Shown piece after piece: positions 25,382-36,512 of a DNA stretch of 64,000 nucleotides (within the stretch, counting starts at the first letter, position 1; each line of letters opens with the position of its first letter). Below the pieces are notes generated by a model, which did no database searches, was not told where the DNA came from, and saw only the letters and a list, made by a program, of their open reading frames with translations. Both the position numbers and the translations under genes were made by a program. The stretch comes from Annona cherimola. Its lineage: Eukaryota > Streptophyta > Magnoliopsida > Magnoliales > Annonaceae. The stretch lies in assembly GCA_030490835.1 (NCBI GenBank), contig CM059973.1:89611641-89675640 (forward strand). The letters run 5' to 3'.

Positions 25382-28300
25382 TATATGTTTCAATCATTCG
25401 TATACAACTAGCCTTATCTTTATTCTCCTTTCTTCTTAATCATTATCTTTACTATGTCACATGTAAAGAGAATAAAAGTTACCATGATAGGGTAATTGTA
25501 TTAATTGTTGTAAAGAAATAATTTAAAACTAAGATAGTTGTATGAAAAATGTGAATTACTGATTAGAAAATAAGATAATTGTAGAGATTAAAAATTTTTA
25601 AATTGAAAATTTTACATAAATGTCAAACACACTCTTTGTCTGATTGTAGTTGTAACTATTAGTAAAGGGTGCATTTGCTTAAGCGTAAAACTTTTCAAGC
25701 CAAAATTTTCTAAGGTGTATTTGAGAATCGATAAAAAATTTAGTGAAAAATTTTTGGTATCAAAGTTTTTGAAATAGATAAAAATGATGTAGTATGATAG
25801 GGGTAATGATAAAGTGTAAAGAGAATGAAGTTAAAATAAACAAGTTAGTTATATGAGTAGTTGAGTAAAAATAATTGAAAAGTAAGATAATTGTATACGA
25901 AAATGTCAAAAAATAATTTAAAAATAGAATAGTTGTGGATAGTGAAAAGTTTTTAGGTTAACAAACACATTCTTAATCTAAAACTTTTAATTATATATAA
26001 TTATCCTATTTTTAGATTATTTCTTTACATTTTTGTATATAATTATACTACTTTTTAATCATTTCTATAAACTATATATACAATTAAACTATCTATTTTA
26101 ACTTTATTCTTTTTATTATTTATCATTATTTTTGTCATATCACATTAATTTTTTTCTTTTAAACAACCTTTACACTGCTAATTGGGCAATAACTCAATTG
26201 GTACGTACTAAGGCCTTTCTCTTGGCAGGCTCGAGTTCGAGGGAATCATTACATGAGAATTTTATTCTCCTTTAACTATTGGTGGAAGCTTTTGTCTTTC
26301 CATTAATATTTGGAAGCCATTGTGGTTAATATTATAAATTGTCGCCGTGCATGATAGTTTGGGCACTGTTGTAATCCGTGTCCTTATTTCAATGCCTTCT
26401 GGCCACTTTTTTTCAGGCATAAATATAATTTGTGTAAAAAATATAGGTATGGACCTAAATAATCTAAACTCATTTCTTTTTGCAAAACCTTTCATACAAT
26501 ACGACTAAGTACCTAATTATCTGCTTTGTTTATTATTATCTACATGTGTCAGTTATTTTTCATATATTTTTATGTAATTAACGTATTTATTTTAATTTTG
26601 AAATATAATCCATAACGTTCAGGATACATTGCAATTATGAAGCAGTCCACTGTTAAATGGGGCTCACATACTTTTAAATGCAATAATATATTATATACTC
26701 TTTTGTCCACATAAGAGTCACATTTTTAATGGTCTAGATATTGGAAATACAATTTTAAAATCAATATTTAAATTAAACTATTTTGTCCACATAAGACTCA
26801 CATTTAAAATGAGAACGGCTTGGACATCTTAACTCATTAAAAAAAAACTGATTTTTTTATTTTGTTTCAAAAATTTAACCACAGATATTATTTAAAATAT
26901 GATTTTGACTGTTCATAATGAAAATTAACAAAATCGGCTGTTATTGTGACTTTAAATATGTAAAAATCATAAAATTTACATATTTAGCAAATAAAAATTA
27001 GTATACAATATTTTAACAAAATAAAAAAGACACTTTTAGACTCATCTAAACCAAATTCATCTAGATAACGTTCTAGATCATACAAATCTTATTTTGTATA
27101 TTATTTATAATTTAAAAATATATACACTATTAATATCCTTATACCATAATCTTTTAATTAACACAGTTATATTTGTATTATTTTCATTATGAACAGTGAA
27201 AATCATATTTTAGATGATGTGTAGTTAGATTTTTAAAATAAATAAAAAATTAGCTTTTTGAAGAAGTTCTTGCTAAGATGGTGGGAATTCAAAGCCGTTC
27301 TGGCATCATTACAAAATATATATATATATATATATTTTTAAGATAGAAGTCTTGGAATTCCCGTTCAATGACTCCGCACGCTGGTCTCATTTGGAATCTA
27401 TGAGCAGGACTCACCTCTCAATAACTGAGGTGGTCTACCATGATGCATGAATTTTTTTTTTTATTGCTGCAAATGAAATCTTACTTGTGATATAATATTT
27501 TTCTATCTCATAGTGAAAATAAAGTTTATACGATTTAATAAATTTTTTATAATCAACTTAATTATACTTAATCTATTTATTTTTAACAAAAAATTTTCAA
27601 ACTAAAATTTTTTACTTTCCATGATTATCATATTTTAAAATTATTTATTTACAACTTCTTATATAAGTATCTTATTTTTTAATCATTGCTATACAATTAT
27701 CCATACAACTACTTTATCCGTTTTAATTTTATTCTCGTTATACCTTATTATCATCTTTATCATATAATATTATTTTCTATTAATTTAAAAACTTTAAATT
27801 AAAAAATTTTCATTAAAATTTTTTATTATTTTAAAAAGGCATCCAAATAAAAGGTCAAAGCTCCACAAATGAGAAATATAGGTCCCGAATTTTGAACCCA
27901 AGCTAGCTAAAAAGCTTCCCACATCCAGTAACAGTAACAACCAAATAACACTCGGTTGCCCATCACGCATGAATTTATTACGAATTCGACGCAGCAAATC
28001 AATTTCATGAGATTATATTTCCCGACAGTTCCGGCGTATGCTAGACCAATTAATATCACCGTAGCGCGCTCACGATCAGTCGAGTTAAGCAAACGGTTCC
28101 ATTGTTCGGATGCAGCCTCAATGCACCCGGGTGTACTACACCCTTTTTTTAATTTTTTTTTGAAATTTTTTTTACACAATGGTTAATCTAGGTTTATTTA
28201 ACATATGTATCAATTTTTACTATTTTTGGAGACTTTTAGATATTTTTTTAAAATTTTTAAAAATCAGTGGCATTTTCGGTAATTTTAAATTACGGAAAAT

Positions 28301-31300
28301 GCCACTGATTTTTAAAAATCTAATTAAAATATCTAAAAATCTCCAAAAATAGTAAAAATTGACACATATGTTAAACAAACCTATATTAACAGATTCATGA
28401 AAAAATTTTCAAAAAAAAATAAAAAAAAGGGTGTAGTACACCCGGGTGCATTGAGGCTGAATGCACCCGGGTGTACTACACCCTTTTTTTTATTTTTTTT
28501 TGAAATGTTTTTTACACAATGGTTAATCTAGGTTTAATTAACATATGTGTCCATTTTTACTATTTTTGGAGACTTTTAGATATTTTTTAAGATTTTTAAA
28601 AATCAGTGGCATTTTCGGTAATTTTAAATTACGGAAAATGCCACTGATTTTTAAAAATCTAAAAAAAATATCTAAAAATCTCCAAAAATAGTAAAAATTG
28701 ACAAATATGTTAAACAAACCTATATTAACATATTCATGAAAAAATTTTCAAAAAAAAATAAAAAAAAGGGTGTAGTACACCCGGGTGCATTCAGCCTCAA
28801 TGCACCCGGGTGTACTACACCCTTTTTTATTTTTTTTTTAAATTTTTTTTACACAATGGTTAATCTAGGTTTATTTAACATATGTATCAATTTTTACTAT
28901 TTTTGGAGACTTTTAGATATTTTTTTAAGATTTTAAAAAATCAGTGGCATTTTCGGCAATTTTAAATTACGGAAAATGCTACTGATTTTTAAAAATCTAA
29001 AAAAAATATCTAAAAATCTCCAAAAATAGTAAAAATTGACACATATGTTAAAAAAACCTATATTAACAGATTCATGAAAAAATTTTCAAAAAAAAAAAAA
29101 AAAAAGGTGTAGTACTTGAGGCTGAATGCAACCGGGTGTATATGATTGGGATCCCACATGTTCTGTACAGGCTATTTTCTTTTATTGTTTTGGCCTTCGC
29201 TGTATACATAACCAGTGTCCGGCCAAAAAGAGACACGTTGCACACAGCTATCCAGAAATTTGTCTCTTTCTCGAGAATAAAACAAGCTGGTTGAATTCAA
29301 TCTAGAAAAAAAAAATCTCAAGTGGTCGGGAGATTTTTGGTTTGAAAAAAGATTCCAAAGTTATTATAATAACTGTTTTTCTTCTAAAACAAACCAAGCA
29401 AGGCATTTTAGTGGAGTATAGTCTAAAAAAAGTGATTTTTTCTAATACTAGACTTAGAGATGAAACTTTTATACTTATCTGTAAGATGTACTTAGACCTA
29501 TATCTCTACGATACTTAAAGACAGGTACGTGAACCTCGTTAAACAACCGCATCGGGCTATCTGATTCCAAAGGTAAACATGTATACTTTTTAGTATAGTC
29601 CACAAGCAAGGGAAGCTCGGACAAAATATGAACTGAGGGATGATTTGAGAATGAGAAGAGGGGAAGGAAAATAGTAAAAAAAAAAAAAAAAAAAAATTTG
29701 TGCCATAAAATAAGAATTTACAATTGAAAAAATACAACAGAAATAAAATTATAGATGGAGGTGGATAATTAAAATAAGATAAAAATACGATGAGCAACAA
29801 CATTAATATTTTTTGATAGACGAATATATATATATTTTTTGATGAATTGGATAGACGAATATTAATGTTGATATCAATAAGACAAAAAATAGTAATATTA
29901 GGCACAGGGTAATCAAATATTTAATCAAAATCTAACTTATTGTATATGGGTACGTTAGATTTTCATACTTATTTTTAAAAAATAAAAAACTTTAAATTCT
30001 AATCTAGCTGTGAACCTGTCGTAGGGCAGCCACCGGGATTCGAATCCGGCATCCTGCATATGCTATGGAACAGTGGCTCCGGTAATTTTAAATTACGGAA
30101 AATACTACTGATTTTTAAAAATCTAAAAAAAATATCTAAAAATCTCCAAAAATAGTAAAAATTGACACATATGTTAAAAAAACCTATATTAACAGATTCG
30201 TGAAAAAAATTTCAAAAAAAAATTAAAAAAAAAAGGTGTAGTACTTGAGGCTGAATGCAACCGGGTGTATATGATTGGGATCCCACATGTTCTGTACAGG
30301 CTATTTTCTTTTATTGTTTTGGCCTTCGCTGTATACATAACCAGTGTCCGGCCAAAAAGAGACACGTTGCACACAGCTTTCCAGAAATTTGTCTCTTTCT
30401 CGAGAATAAAACAAGCTGGTTGAATTCAATCTAGAAAAAAAAAATCTCAAGTGGTCGGGAGATTTTTGGTTTGAAAAAAGATTCCAAAGTTATTATAATA
30501 ACTGATTTTCTTCTAAAACAAACCAAGCAGGGCATTTTAGTGGAGTATAGTGCTTTTTTCTAATACTAGACTTAGAGATGAAACTTTTATACTTATCTAT
30601 AAGATGTACTTAGACCTATATATCTACGATACTTAAAGACAGGTACGTGAACCTCGTTAAACAACCACATCCGGCTATCTGATTCCAAAGGTAAACATGT
30701 ATACTTTATAGTATAGTCCACAAGCAAGGGAAGCTCGGACAAAATATGAACTGAGGGATGATTTGAGAATGAGAAGAGGGGAAGGAAAATAGTAAAAAAA
30801 AAAATAAAATTTTTTTTGCCATAAAATAAGGATTTACAATTGAAAAAATACAACAGAAATAAAATTATAGTTGGAGGTGGATAATAAAAATAAGATAAAA
30901 ATACGATGAACAACAACATTAATATTTTTTGATAGACGAATATATTTTTTTTGATGAATTGGATTGACAAATATTAATGTTGATATCAATAAGACAAAAA
31001 ATAGTAATATGGGTAATCAAATAATTAATCAAAATCTAACTTAATTGTATATGGGTACGTTAGATTTTCATACTTATTTTAAAAAAATAAAAAACTTTAA
31101 ATTCTAATCTAGCTGTGAACCTGTCGTAGGGCAGCCACCGGGATTCGAATCCGGCATCCTGCATATGCTACGGAACAGTGGCTCTGATAGATAAAAAGAT
31201 TTAAAAAAAAAATCTAATTTAGCTACTGATTTCAAAAGAGGTGATGCATTACCTTGATGTTTTCGTGGTCGGCCAAGAACTCCGGACTTGCATCGACGTG

Positions 31301-31879
31301 GTCGTTGTCGGAAATTGCTCTGAAATACGCCTCTGGGCATCTGGTCTTTATCTTGTGCTTTTCGCAGAAGGGCACCCACGAGGCGGCAAACGAACATGCC
31401 TCCCTCAGAGCACGGAGCGTGCGGGGCGAGCTGCCATCGTCAGACAAGTACACGGTCAGCTTCTCCTTCGGATAGTCCAGCGCCATGGCCGATATCACCG
31501 TGCTCATCACGTTAAGGGCCGGCTCCTTCACCGGGTCCGCAGTGCAGACGAAGACGTCCAGCGGCGGGAGCTCCGGGTCGGGAGGAAGGCGGAAGGGGAA
31601 GACGGTTCGAGTGACGGGCCGCCATCCGTAGGATCGGTTGAGTAGCCATAAGAACGACAGGAGGAGCTCCGAAGCGAAGACAGCAGACCAAGCAAGTGCA
31701 GCTTTCAAGGTGGTGGGGCGGGAGGAGAAAAGCCAGGAAGCTCTGTAGTAGACGAGGGCCGCGGTGGCGATAGAGTGGAGGAGCGTTTGAAGTCTGTAGA
31801 TGGCGGCGAGAGTTTTATGCACATGGCAGACGTGCAGGGGTTGTTGGGAGGGTTGCTCTACGGCGTCCGGCTTCCTCAT
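20616..31879 (-). CDS. Cellulose synthase-like protein (CslG/J/M group), 8 exons
   Basis: I joined eight exons, all with AG/GT borders and phases that agree: 31253-31879, 24841-24936, 23355-23504, 23026-23238, 22790-22901, 22493-22683, 21702-22049 and 20616-21164. The product is 761 residues, normal for the family. It is a processive GT2 glycosyltransferase of Golgi/ER membranes. Two N-terminal membrane segments (about 35-80) precede the catalytic domain, which has LDVFVCTADP (105-116), SDDGSS (146-151), DCD (308-310), MLEDF (471-475, the usual TED position) and QHKRW (512-516, the QxxRW signature). About six C-terminal membrane segments follow. The start is the first in-frame ATG; a TGA lies upstream in that frame. 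NHPSVIE, HNFKAGALN and LLASCAYEEGTRWGK point to CslG rather than CslE or CslA. Some relatives act as triterpenoid glucuronosyltransferases, so the substrate cannot be assigned. Exon 1 is GC-rich; the other exons are AT-rich. Confidence 0.92.
24170..24530. repeat. Foldback element, diverged, with poly-C tract
   Basis: It lies in the 3' half of... intron 1 of the cellulose synthase-like gene's exon 2/3 interval (intron 2). The left end has a hairpin (CATCATTTGCGCCCTTCGCAAATGAGG) split here for length: arms CATTTGCG and CGCAAATG. The inner arms are TATTTTAGTCATTTTATCGG and CCGATAAAATGACTAAAATA, an almost exact inverted pair. A run of about 22 C residues at 24403-24424 interrupts the right arm, which then continues with AATACACTTAAATTAAC. 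Confidence 0.55.
25037..26170. repeat. Composite of two or more GTGTGTTTGG-family MITEs
   Basis: In intron 1. The first element runs from AGAGTGTGTTTGATAATCAG to GTCAAACACACTCT (about 25037-25639) and contains a (TTA)n run at 25342-25380. A second set of related arms follows (about 25669-26170), with GGTGTATTTGAGAATCGATA and AACAAACACATTC. Elements appear nested or adjacent, and boundaries are approximate. Confidence 0.6.
26170..26290 (+). repeat. SINE-like fragment with tRNA-type A and B boxes
   Basis: AACTCAATTGGTACG (about 26191) resembles a tRNA A box, and GAGTTCGAGGGAATC (about 26233) resembles a B box about 40 bases later, the normal pol III spacing. No poly-A tail or target duplication was found, so it is a probable old fragment. 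Confidence 0.4.
26610..26830. repeat. Interspersed repeat of the TTATTTATCCATAT family
   Basis: In intron 1. It shares phrases with the copy at 12944-13290 (GCAGTCCACTGTTAAATGGG, GTCTAGATATTGGAAATAC). Probably truncated. Confidence 0.45.
27590..27835 (-). repeat. MITE, GTGTGTTTGG family, inverted copy in intron 1
   Basis: It has the reverse-orientation interior of the family (CAACTACTTTATCCGTTTTA, TATCATATAATATTATTTTC) and ends near AAATTTTTTATTATTTTAAA. Termini are eroded. Confidence 0.5.
28113..28459. mobile_element. Foldback element 1 (CACCCGGGTGTACTACACCC cap)
   Basis: In intron 1. The ends are CAGCCTCAATGCACCCGGGT and its exact complement. The arms (TTTACTATTTTTGGAGACTT and AATCTCCAAAAATAGTAAAA) pair almost completely around a centre at GTAATTTTAAATTACGG. 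Transcribed as part of the intron, it would fold into a hairpin of about 345 nt. Confidence 0.85.
28460..28791. mobile_element. Foldback element 2, adjacent copy
   Basis: Same cap and arms as the neighbour on the left; it begins directly after that element's GAGGCTG. The arms are close to identical in the two copies, so they arose by recent tandem duplication or repeated insertion into the same palindrome. Confidence 0.8.
28792..29123. mobile_element. Foldback element 3, right cap degenerate
   Basis: Third adjacent copy. The left cap is intact; the right cap is reduced to GGTGTAGTACTTGAGGCTG, lacking the CCCGGGTG part. Its right half belongs to the 1.1-kb unit that is duplicated next to it. 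Confidence 0.75.
28955..30079. repeat. 1.1-kb tandem duplication, unit 1
   Basis: Starts in the centre of foldback element 3 (AATTTTAAATTACGGAAAAT) and ends after GAACAGTGGCTC. It matches 30080-31184 along its length with small indels; the offset is 1129 bases in the first part and 1105 near the end. Near its end is a SINE-like B box on the minus strand (GGATTCGAATCCCGG). Confidence 0.85.
30080..31184. repeat. 1.1-kb tandem duplication, unit 2
   Basis: Direct repeat of 28955-30079, ending about 70 bases before exon 1 of the cellulose synthase-like gene. Differences are single bases and a few short indels, for example in the poly-A tract near 30797. The duplication therefore looks fairly recent. 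Confidence 0.85.
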
Positions 31880-32479
31880 CTCCTCCGCCTCATTATTTCT
31901 CTTGCTTTCTCGTACAAAGTAGCTAGCTAGCAAGCAAGCCTTTCATTTATTCGGGTGGATTGTGGTCCATCTGTGCTTGCTGCTTTAACCTGGGTTCAAA
32001 TAACTGATTGTAGGGAAGATATCTCGTTGACTTGCGTTTCACTGGCTTCAAGAATTTCTTCTGATAACTATGAAAAAAAAAAAACACGAAATTCTTCTGG
32101 TAATGGACGTCGACTGGTTATAGTAGTGAGGATTGATTGCTGCTGCTGCGGCTTTGAGCGCCAGCAAAAGCTTGTGTGGCTTATGGCTCATATCGTCTAC
32201 TCTCTTGGCTTCTTCGAAAGTTTCTCACCTCTTATCTTTTCAATGTTTCGCTCACCACGTGACCTTTACATTTTAAATATTTTGACAGTTAGATAGAAAA
32301 TATATACTTTATTAATTATATTTAGTATTATTTATAATATCTTAAAATTTCAATCATTTATCTATTAATATTGTGCAAAATCAATATAATAAAATAGTTT
32401 AATCTTAAATATTAATTTTAAAATTGTATTGTCAACCTCCAAACTATTTGAAATATTATTTATATGTGGATAAATAATT

Positions 32480-32640
32480 ATATAGAATATTATTATATTT
32501 TAAGAATCCAAAAAACATTTAAAAATATCCAAAAAGGTAAAAATTGATATTCATATTAAATACACTTAGATTAATAGTTTCATGATTTTTTTTTAAAAAA
32601 AATAAAAAAATAAGTATATACACCCAGGAGCATAGAATTG
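32480..32640. repeat. Half of a foldback element
   Basis: Only the right arm is present: CCAAAAAGGTAAAAATTGAT, AAATACACTTAGATTAATAG, then a poly-A/T stretch and ACACCCAGGAGCATAG as cap. The left arm is missing. Confidence 0.5.
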
Positions 32641-32787
32641 GGCTCCCATTTATATTGTCCAATCCTTTTATTTTTTACTATCATTTTGGGTGACTGCTTC
32701 GTTTAAAACATATAAAATTAACATAATAAAATGATTTATACCAAATATTATTTTTAAAATTATCTAAAATATTAGTAATAATATGGG

Positions 32788-33222
32788 GCCGATTGAATAC
32801 ACAGAGTTTCATCTACGCAGCCTATCTATTTTTTATTTCCGAATGTGGAATGTTGCCCTAGCATTGAACAACCCCATTTCTTATTTCTTAAAATTAAAAA
32901 TCCACGAAAATTCAAAAAATTTCAAATTTTAATTTAGGACTGTTAATTTAGGTATATTTGATCTTCAAAGCAAGTTTTATTATTTTTGAAAATACATATA
33001 TATTATTATTTAAAAATAGGAGCATTTTAGTCATCTAAAATAATTAAAATTCTCTTATTTTTGAAAATCGAAGAAAGATATATTTCTAAAAATGATAAAA
33101 ATTTAAATTTTTTTATGAAATATATTAAATATGCCTAGATTAACAATTTTATCAAAAATTTTCAAAAATATTTAAAAACGAGTTTTTCATCAAAGTGTTG
33201 CACCCAAATGTACTGAATCACT
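32788..33222. mobile_element. Foldback element, diverged
   Basis: Outer ends GATTGAATACACAGAG and the complement of GTACTGAATC; inner arms AGGAGCATTTTAGTCATCTA and its partner with AAAATGATAAAAATTTAAAT. The common core phrase (TTAATTTAGGTATATTTGAT and AAATATGCCTAGATTAACAA) is present on both sides. Confidence 0.6.
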
Positions 33223-34548
33223 TCCCAAATATTTTAGAAGGCTTAGCTCTTGAATTAAGACCTTGCGAGTCATTATAATACACAAATAATGCTGAAAATA
33301 ATGTAGTAATAGATTAGTATGATTTTTATTATTTTAACAAAAATGATAAAATTATTGAATAAATTAGATTTAACAAAATTATTAAGACGAGGCTTAAACT
33401 TTCCTTTCTATCAATTCAATTCCCGTTGTTTTTTTTTTTGAAGGTAATTCAATTTCCTTGGGTAGGAGAGCTGTACAGAACCCGAACTGTACATTGTAGG
33501 GGAAGAGTTTTCTGAAGCTGGCTCGATCATGCATGACATGCAGAGAGATTGATACAAGGTGTGCATTGCTGGTCTTTTTATACATCTCCTGGCGGCGGAA
33601 GCTGCTGCTCGTGTAACCATCGTCCAAACCGAAGGCTTTCATCATATCATTGAAATTTCCGGCTTAATTCCAAGGAATCATTGGATTCTCTTGGATTGCT
33701 TTTGTCTTGTTCTGGTGCGTGGGCTTCAGTCACAAAGGATAGGCTTTCTTCCCCACAGTTGTCTTCTAATATGAATTGTATGATGTATAAATAACCAAAA
33801 AAAAAAAAAAATCCCTAATCATTGCGTGTATTGTCGTCGCCGGTGACGTTTTTCCGATGAATAATTGATACGTGTGGACTAGAAACTATTATATATGAGT
33901 ACATCTTCCTCGCACGGGAAATGGAGGAGTTATCTTAACTTCGTTTTCATCGGATCATGCGGGCGTATCAACATCATCCCTTGAAAAGCCAATTCAAAGT
34001 TTCGTATCCACTTGGATAGAGACAGTAAAAAACATACTGCATTATACGGACGATGATGGTGATGATGTAAATGTGATAAACGAAGATAAAGATAAATTAA
34101 TAAACACATTTTTAATTAAGTAATATAAAAATTGATTATTAATGTATCATCTCATCATATAAAGTTTTTTTTTTTTTGGCTGAAGAATCTTTTCTAAAAT
34201 TTAATCGGGCTGAAGTATTGCCCGGCAAGACAGCAAATTAATAAGCAAATCCTAGGTATTTACTATCTAGTGTCAGTTAAAAATTAGAAGTTAAAAAATT
34301 AAGCACATTCTACGTACTTAAAAAAGAATTTAAATTATTCCATTAAACTGCTAATTAGTTTTAAACAAACAAATACTAGCCTTAAAAATAACTGAAGCGC
34401 ACTTACTTCCAGCATCGCTACTTTTGTTTTAAAATAGTAAATTACATGTATTTTTCTGTTGTCATTTCTACACCTGAAAGGTTGAAACAGTGACTGATTT
34501 CTATATGTGGAACGGATGCACGGAAATGCCGAATATATAAGGTTTTGT

Positions 34549-34893
34549 TTTAATGCAACCGTTAAATGCATCCTGCTAGAAATTCTATTTTTTAATATTT
34601 TTAATTTTTTTTTATAAAACTCTTAATCTACGTGTATTTAACTTATGTATTAAATTTTATCATTTTTGAACATTTGTATATATTTTTTTATTTTTGAAAG
34701 TAGCGGTATTTTAGTCATTTAAAAGTACCAAAACCACCTTATTTTTTAAAATAAAAAAGTATATACGCATTTTCAAAAATGGTAAAATTTAGTTTATAGA
34801 TTAAATACACATAGATTAAGAGTTTTATAAAAAAATTCAAAAAAATTATAAAAATAAAAATTCTAATTAGATGCATTGAAACATTCTCCAAAT
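34549..34893. mobile_element. Foldback element (ATGCATC cap)
   Basis: Ends TTAAATGCATCCTGCTAGAA and the complement of TTCTAATTAGATGCATTGAA. Core arms AATCTACGTGTATTTAACTT and AAATACACATAGATTAAGAG pair around AGCGGTATTTTAGTCATTTA. Confidence 0.65.
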
Positions 34894-35122
34894 ATATAAA
34901 GGTGATTGTCGAGAGAAATGCCACCCTACCATTAGAAACTAAATATCATTGATATGTGACCCAAGCTAGTCAATTGACTGTGGATGGCGAGTGGCCGAGT
35001 GTTCAATTAGTTTTTTGCCACTTGGACGGTCGGTCGAGTTTGGATTTTGTAAACTGAGCCTTTAATGCACATGAAAGATTCCCTCGCACACGATTCTTTC
35101 CATAGCAACGAAATTCATTACG

Positions 35123-35500
35123 GGTGTATTTGGAAAGTAATAAAATTTTTTATAAAAATTTTTTGGTGTAAAAATTGTTAAATTAAAAAAAAAATAATAT
35201 GATATGATAGAGTTAATGATAAAGTATAAAGACATGGATAGTTCTTCCCCTTCCACCTCTGACCCTTCTAACTCTCAGAGGTGGACGGGATAAGAGCTAA
35301 TCTTTTAATAAAAAAAAATGATAAAGTATAAAGAGAATAAAGTTAAAATAAATAGGTTAGTTGTATAATAGTTATGTAGAAATAATTAGAAAAAAGATAA
35401 TTTATAAGAAAATATAAAAAAATAATTTTAAAATAAAGTAGTTATGAAAAATGCTGATTGAAAAATTTTGTCTTAATATTTTCTTATCATCGCCAAACAT
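35123..35500 (+). mobile_element. MITE, GTGTGTTTGG family, split by a retroposon
   Basis: Begins GGGTGTATTTGGAAAGTAAT and ends CGCCAAACATACCC. The interior is typical of the family (GATATGATAGAGTTAATGAT) but is interrupted at 35233-35316 by an 84-bp insertion flanked by an 18-bp duplication of the element's own sequence. Confidence 0.75.
35233..35316 (+). mobile_element. 84-bp poly-A-tailed retroposon nested in a MITE
   Basis: It is flanked by an exact 18-bp target duplication, AATGATAAAGTATAAAGA, at 35215-35232 and 35317-35334. The insert ends CTAATCTTTTAATAAAAAAA, a LINE/SINE-type 3' end, and contains a 10-bp hairpin (CCACCTCTGA paired with TCAGAGGTGG). It is probably an extremely 5'-truncated LINE or SINE copy. 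Confidence 0.8.
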
Positions 35501-35555
35501 ACCCTACCTGTAGTTGCCTTGTTACCAAACTTGTAGCTGCCTTGTTATCAAACTT

Positions 35556-35810
35556 TTTTTTTTATGGAGTATATTTACAATATATCTCAATTCATATCAC
35601 ATTCAAAGTTCTAAGACAATTCTAACAATGTTTCCAAAGGGAGACAATAAGCTCCCAAATATCAACGGGGGAGACAACCAGCTCCCAACCAAATAAGGAG
35701 GACCACACACATACCTCCATAGAGATTTGGTTCGAAATCCACACCTGGGATTCAAACACACGCCGGTGGGAACGAAAGCTTTGTTCCGCACTTGGCGACC
35801 AAACGAGCGC
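35556..35810 (-). mobile_element. tRNA-derived SINE, full-length-looking, 255 bp
   Basis: It is flanked by an exact 16-bp target duplication, CCTTGTTATCAAACTT, at 35540-35555 and 35811-35826. Read on the minus strand it starts GCGCTCGTTTGGTCGCCAAG, giving an A-box-like TGGTCGCCAAGTGCGG. A B-box-like GTTTGAATCCCAGG follows about 50 bases later, and it ends in poly-A (poly-T on the plus strand at 35556). No coding capacity. Confidence 0.8.
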
Positions 35811-36231
35811 CCTTGTTATCAAACTTGGACAGTAGGTTGGGTTTGGATTTTGTAAAATCAGCCACTTTAATGCATATACATTAGTTGAGGTTGCCAAAAT
35901 GATGCAGATGTCAGATCCGGAATGGCTAGATAGTTCCCCTTTTTGTACAATTGATGGTGTTGTAAAGGATTTTCATTGGGCAATGAATTTGAACAGAGTC
36001 GACTCTTCAGCTCAGGAAGACCAGATTCTGCTGGAATCCTCAGACTGAGTGAGTATGGCTCCAGTTCATGCTTCAAAAAAAAAAAAAAAGGATGATTCTT
36101 TCCATAGAAACAAAATTTATTACATGTCGCTGTCTTGTTACCAAATGCAGATAAGTTTGCTATTAATTACCGTTAAAATTTTATTATTTATTATTCGCTT
36201 TCAAATGTTAATAGTTGCATTAAACATAGTT

Positions 36232-36512
36232 TAACATAAACTTTTTAAATTAAAAATTTTCAATATAAAACTTTTCACTTCATAACTATCTTGTTTTTAA
36301 ATTATTTTTACATATTTTTACACAATTATTATTTTTTAATCATTTTTACATAATTATCTGTACAATTAACTTATCTATTTTAATTTTATTCTCTTTGTCA
36401 TCATCATTACCCTTATCGCATCGTATTATTTTCTATTGTTTTAAAAGTTTTTACACTAAAAACTTTTTATCTAAAATTTTTATCACTTTTCAAATACACC
36501 TTTAATATAAAA
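36232..36512 (-). repeat. MITE, GTGTGTTTGG family, inverted copy
   Basis: Interior phrases TACACAATTATTATTTTTTA and TTATCGCATCGTATTATTTT; the right end is TTTTTATCACTTTTCAAATA followed by CACC. Left terminus eroded. Confidence 0.55.

Noticed and set aside
30024..30060. GGATTCGAATCC as a possible tRNA gene (also at about 31140)
   Set aside because: Only a B-box-like stretch is present. There is no cloverleaf or convincing A box; at best it is a SINE fragment inside the tandem duplication.
31241..31645. 134-residue plus-strand frame opposite cellulose synthase-like exon 1
   Set aside because: It is a shadow of a GC-rich exon; the minus-strand product has clear GT2 motifs.
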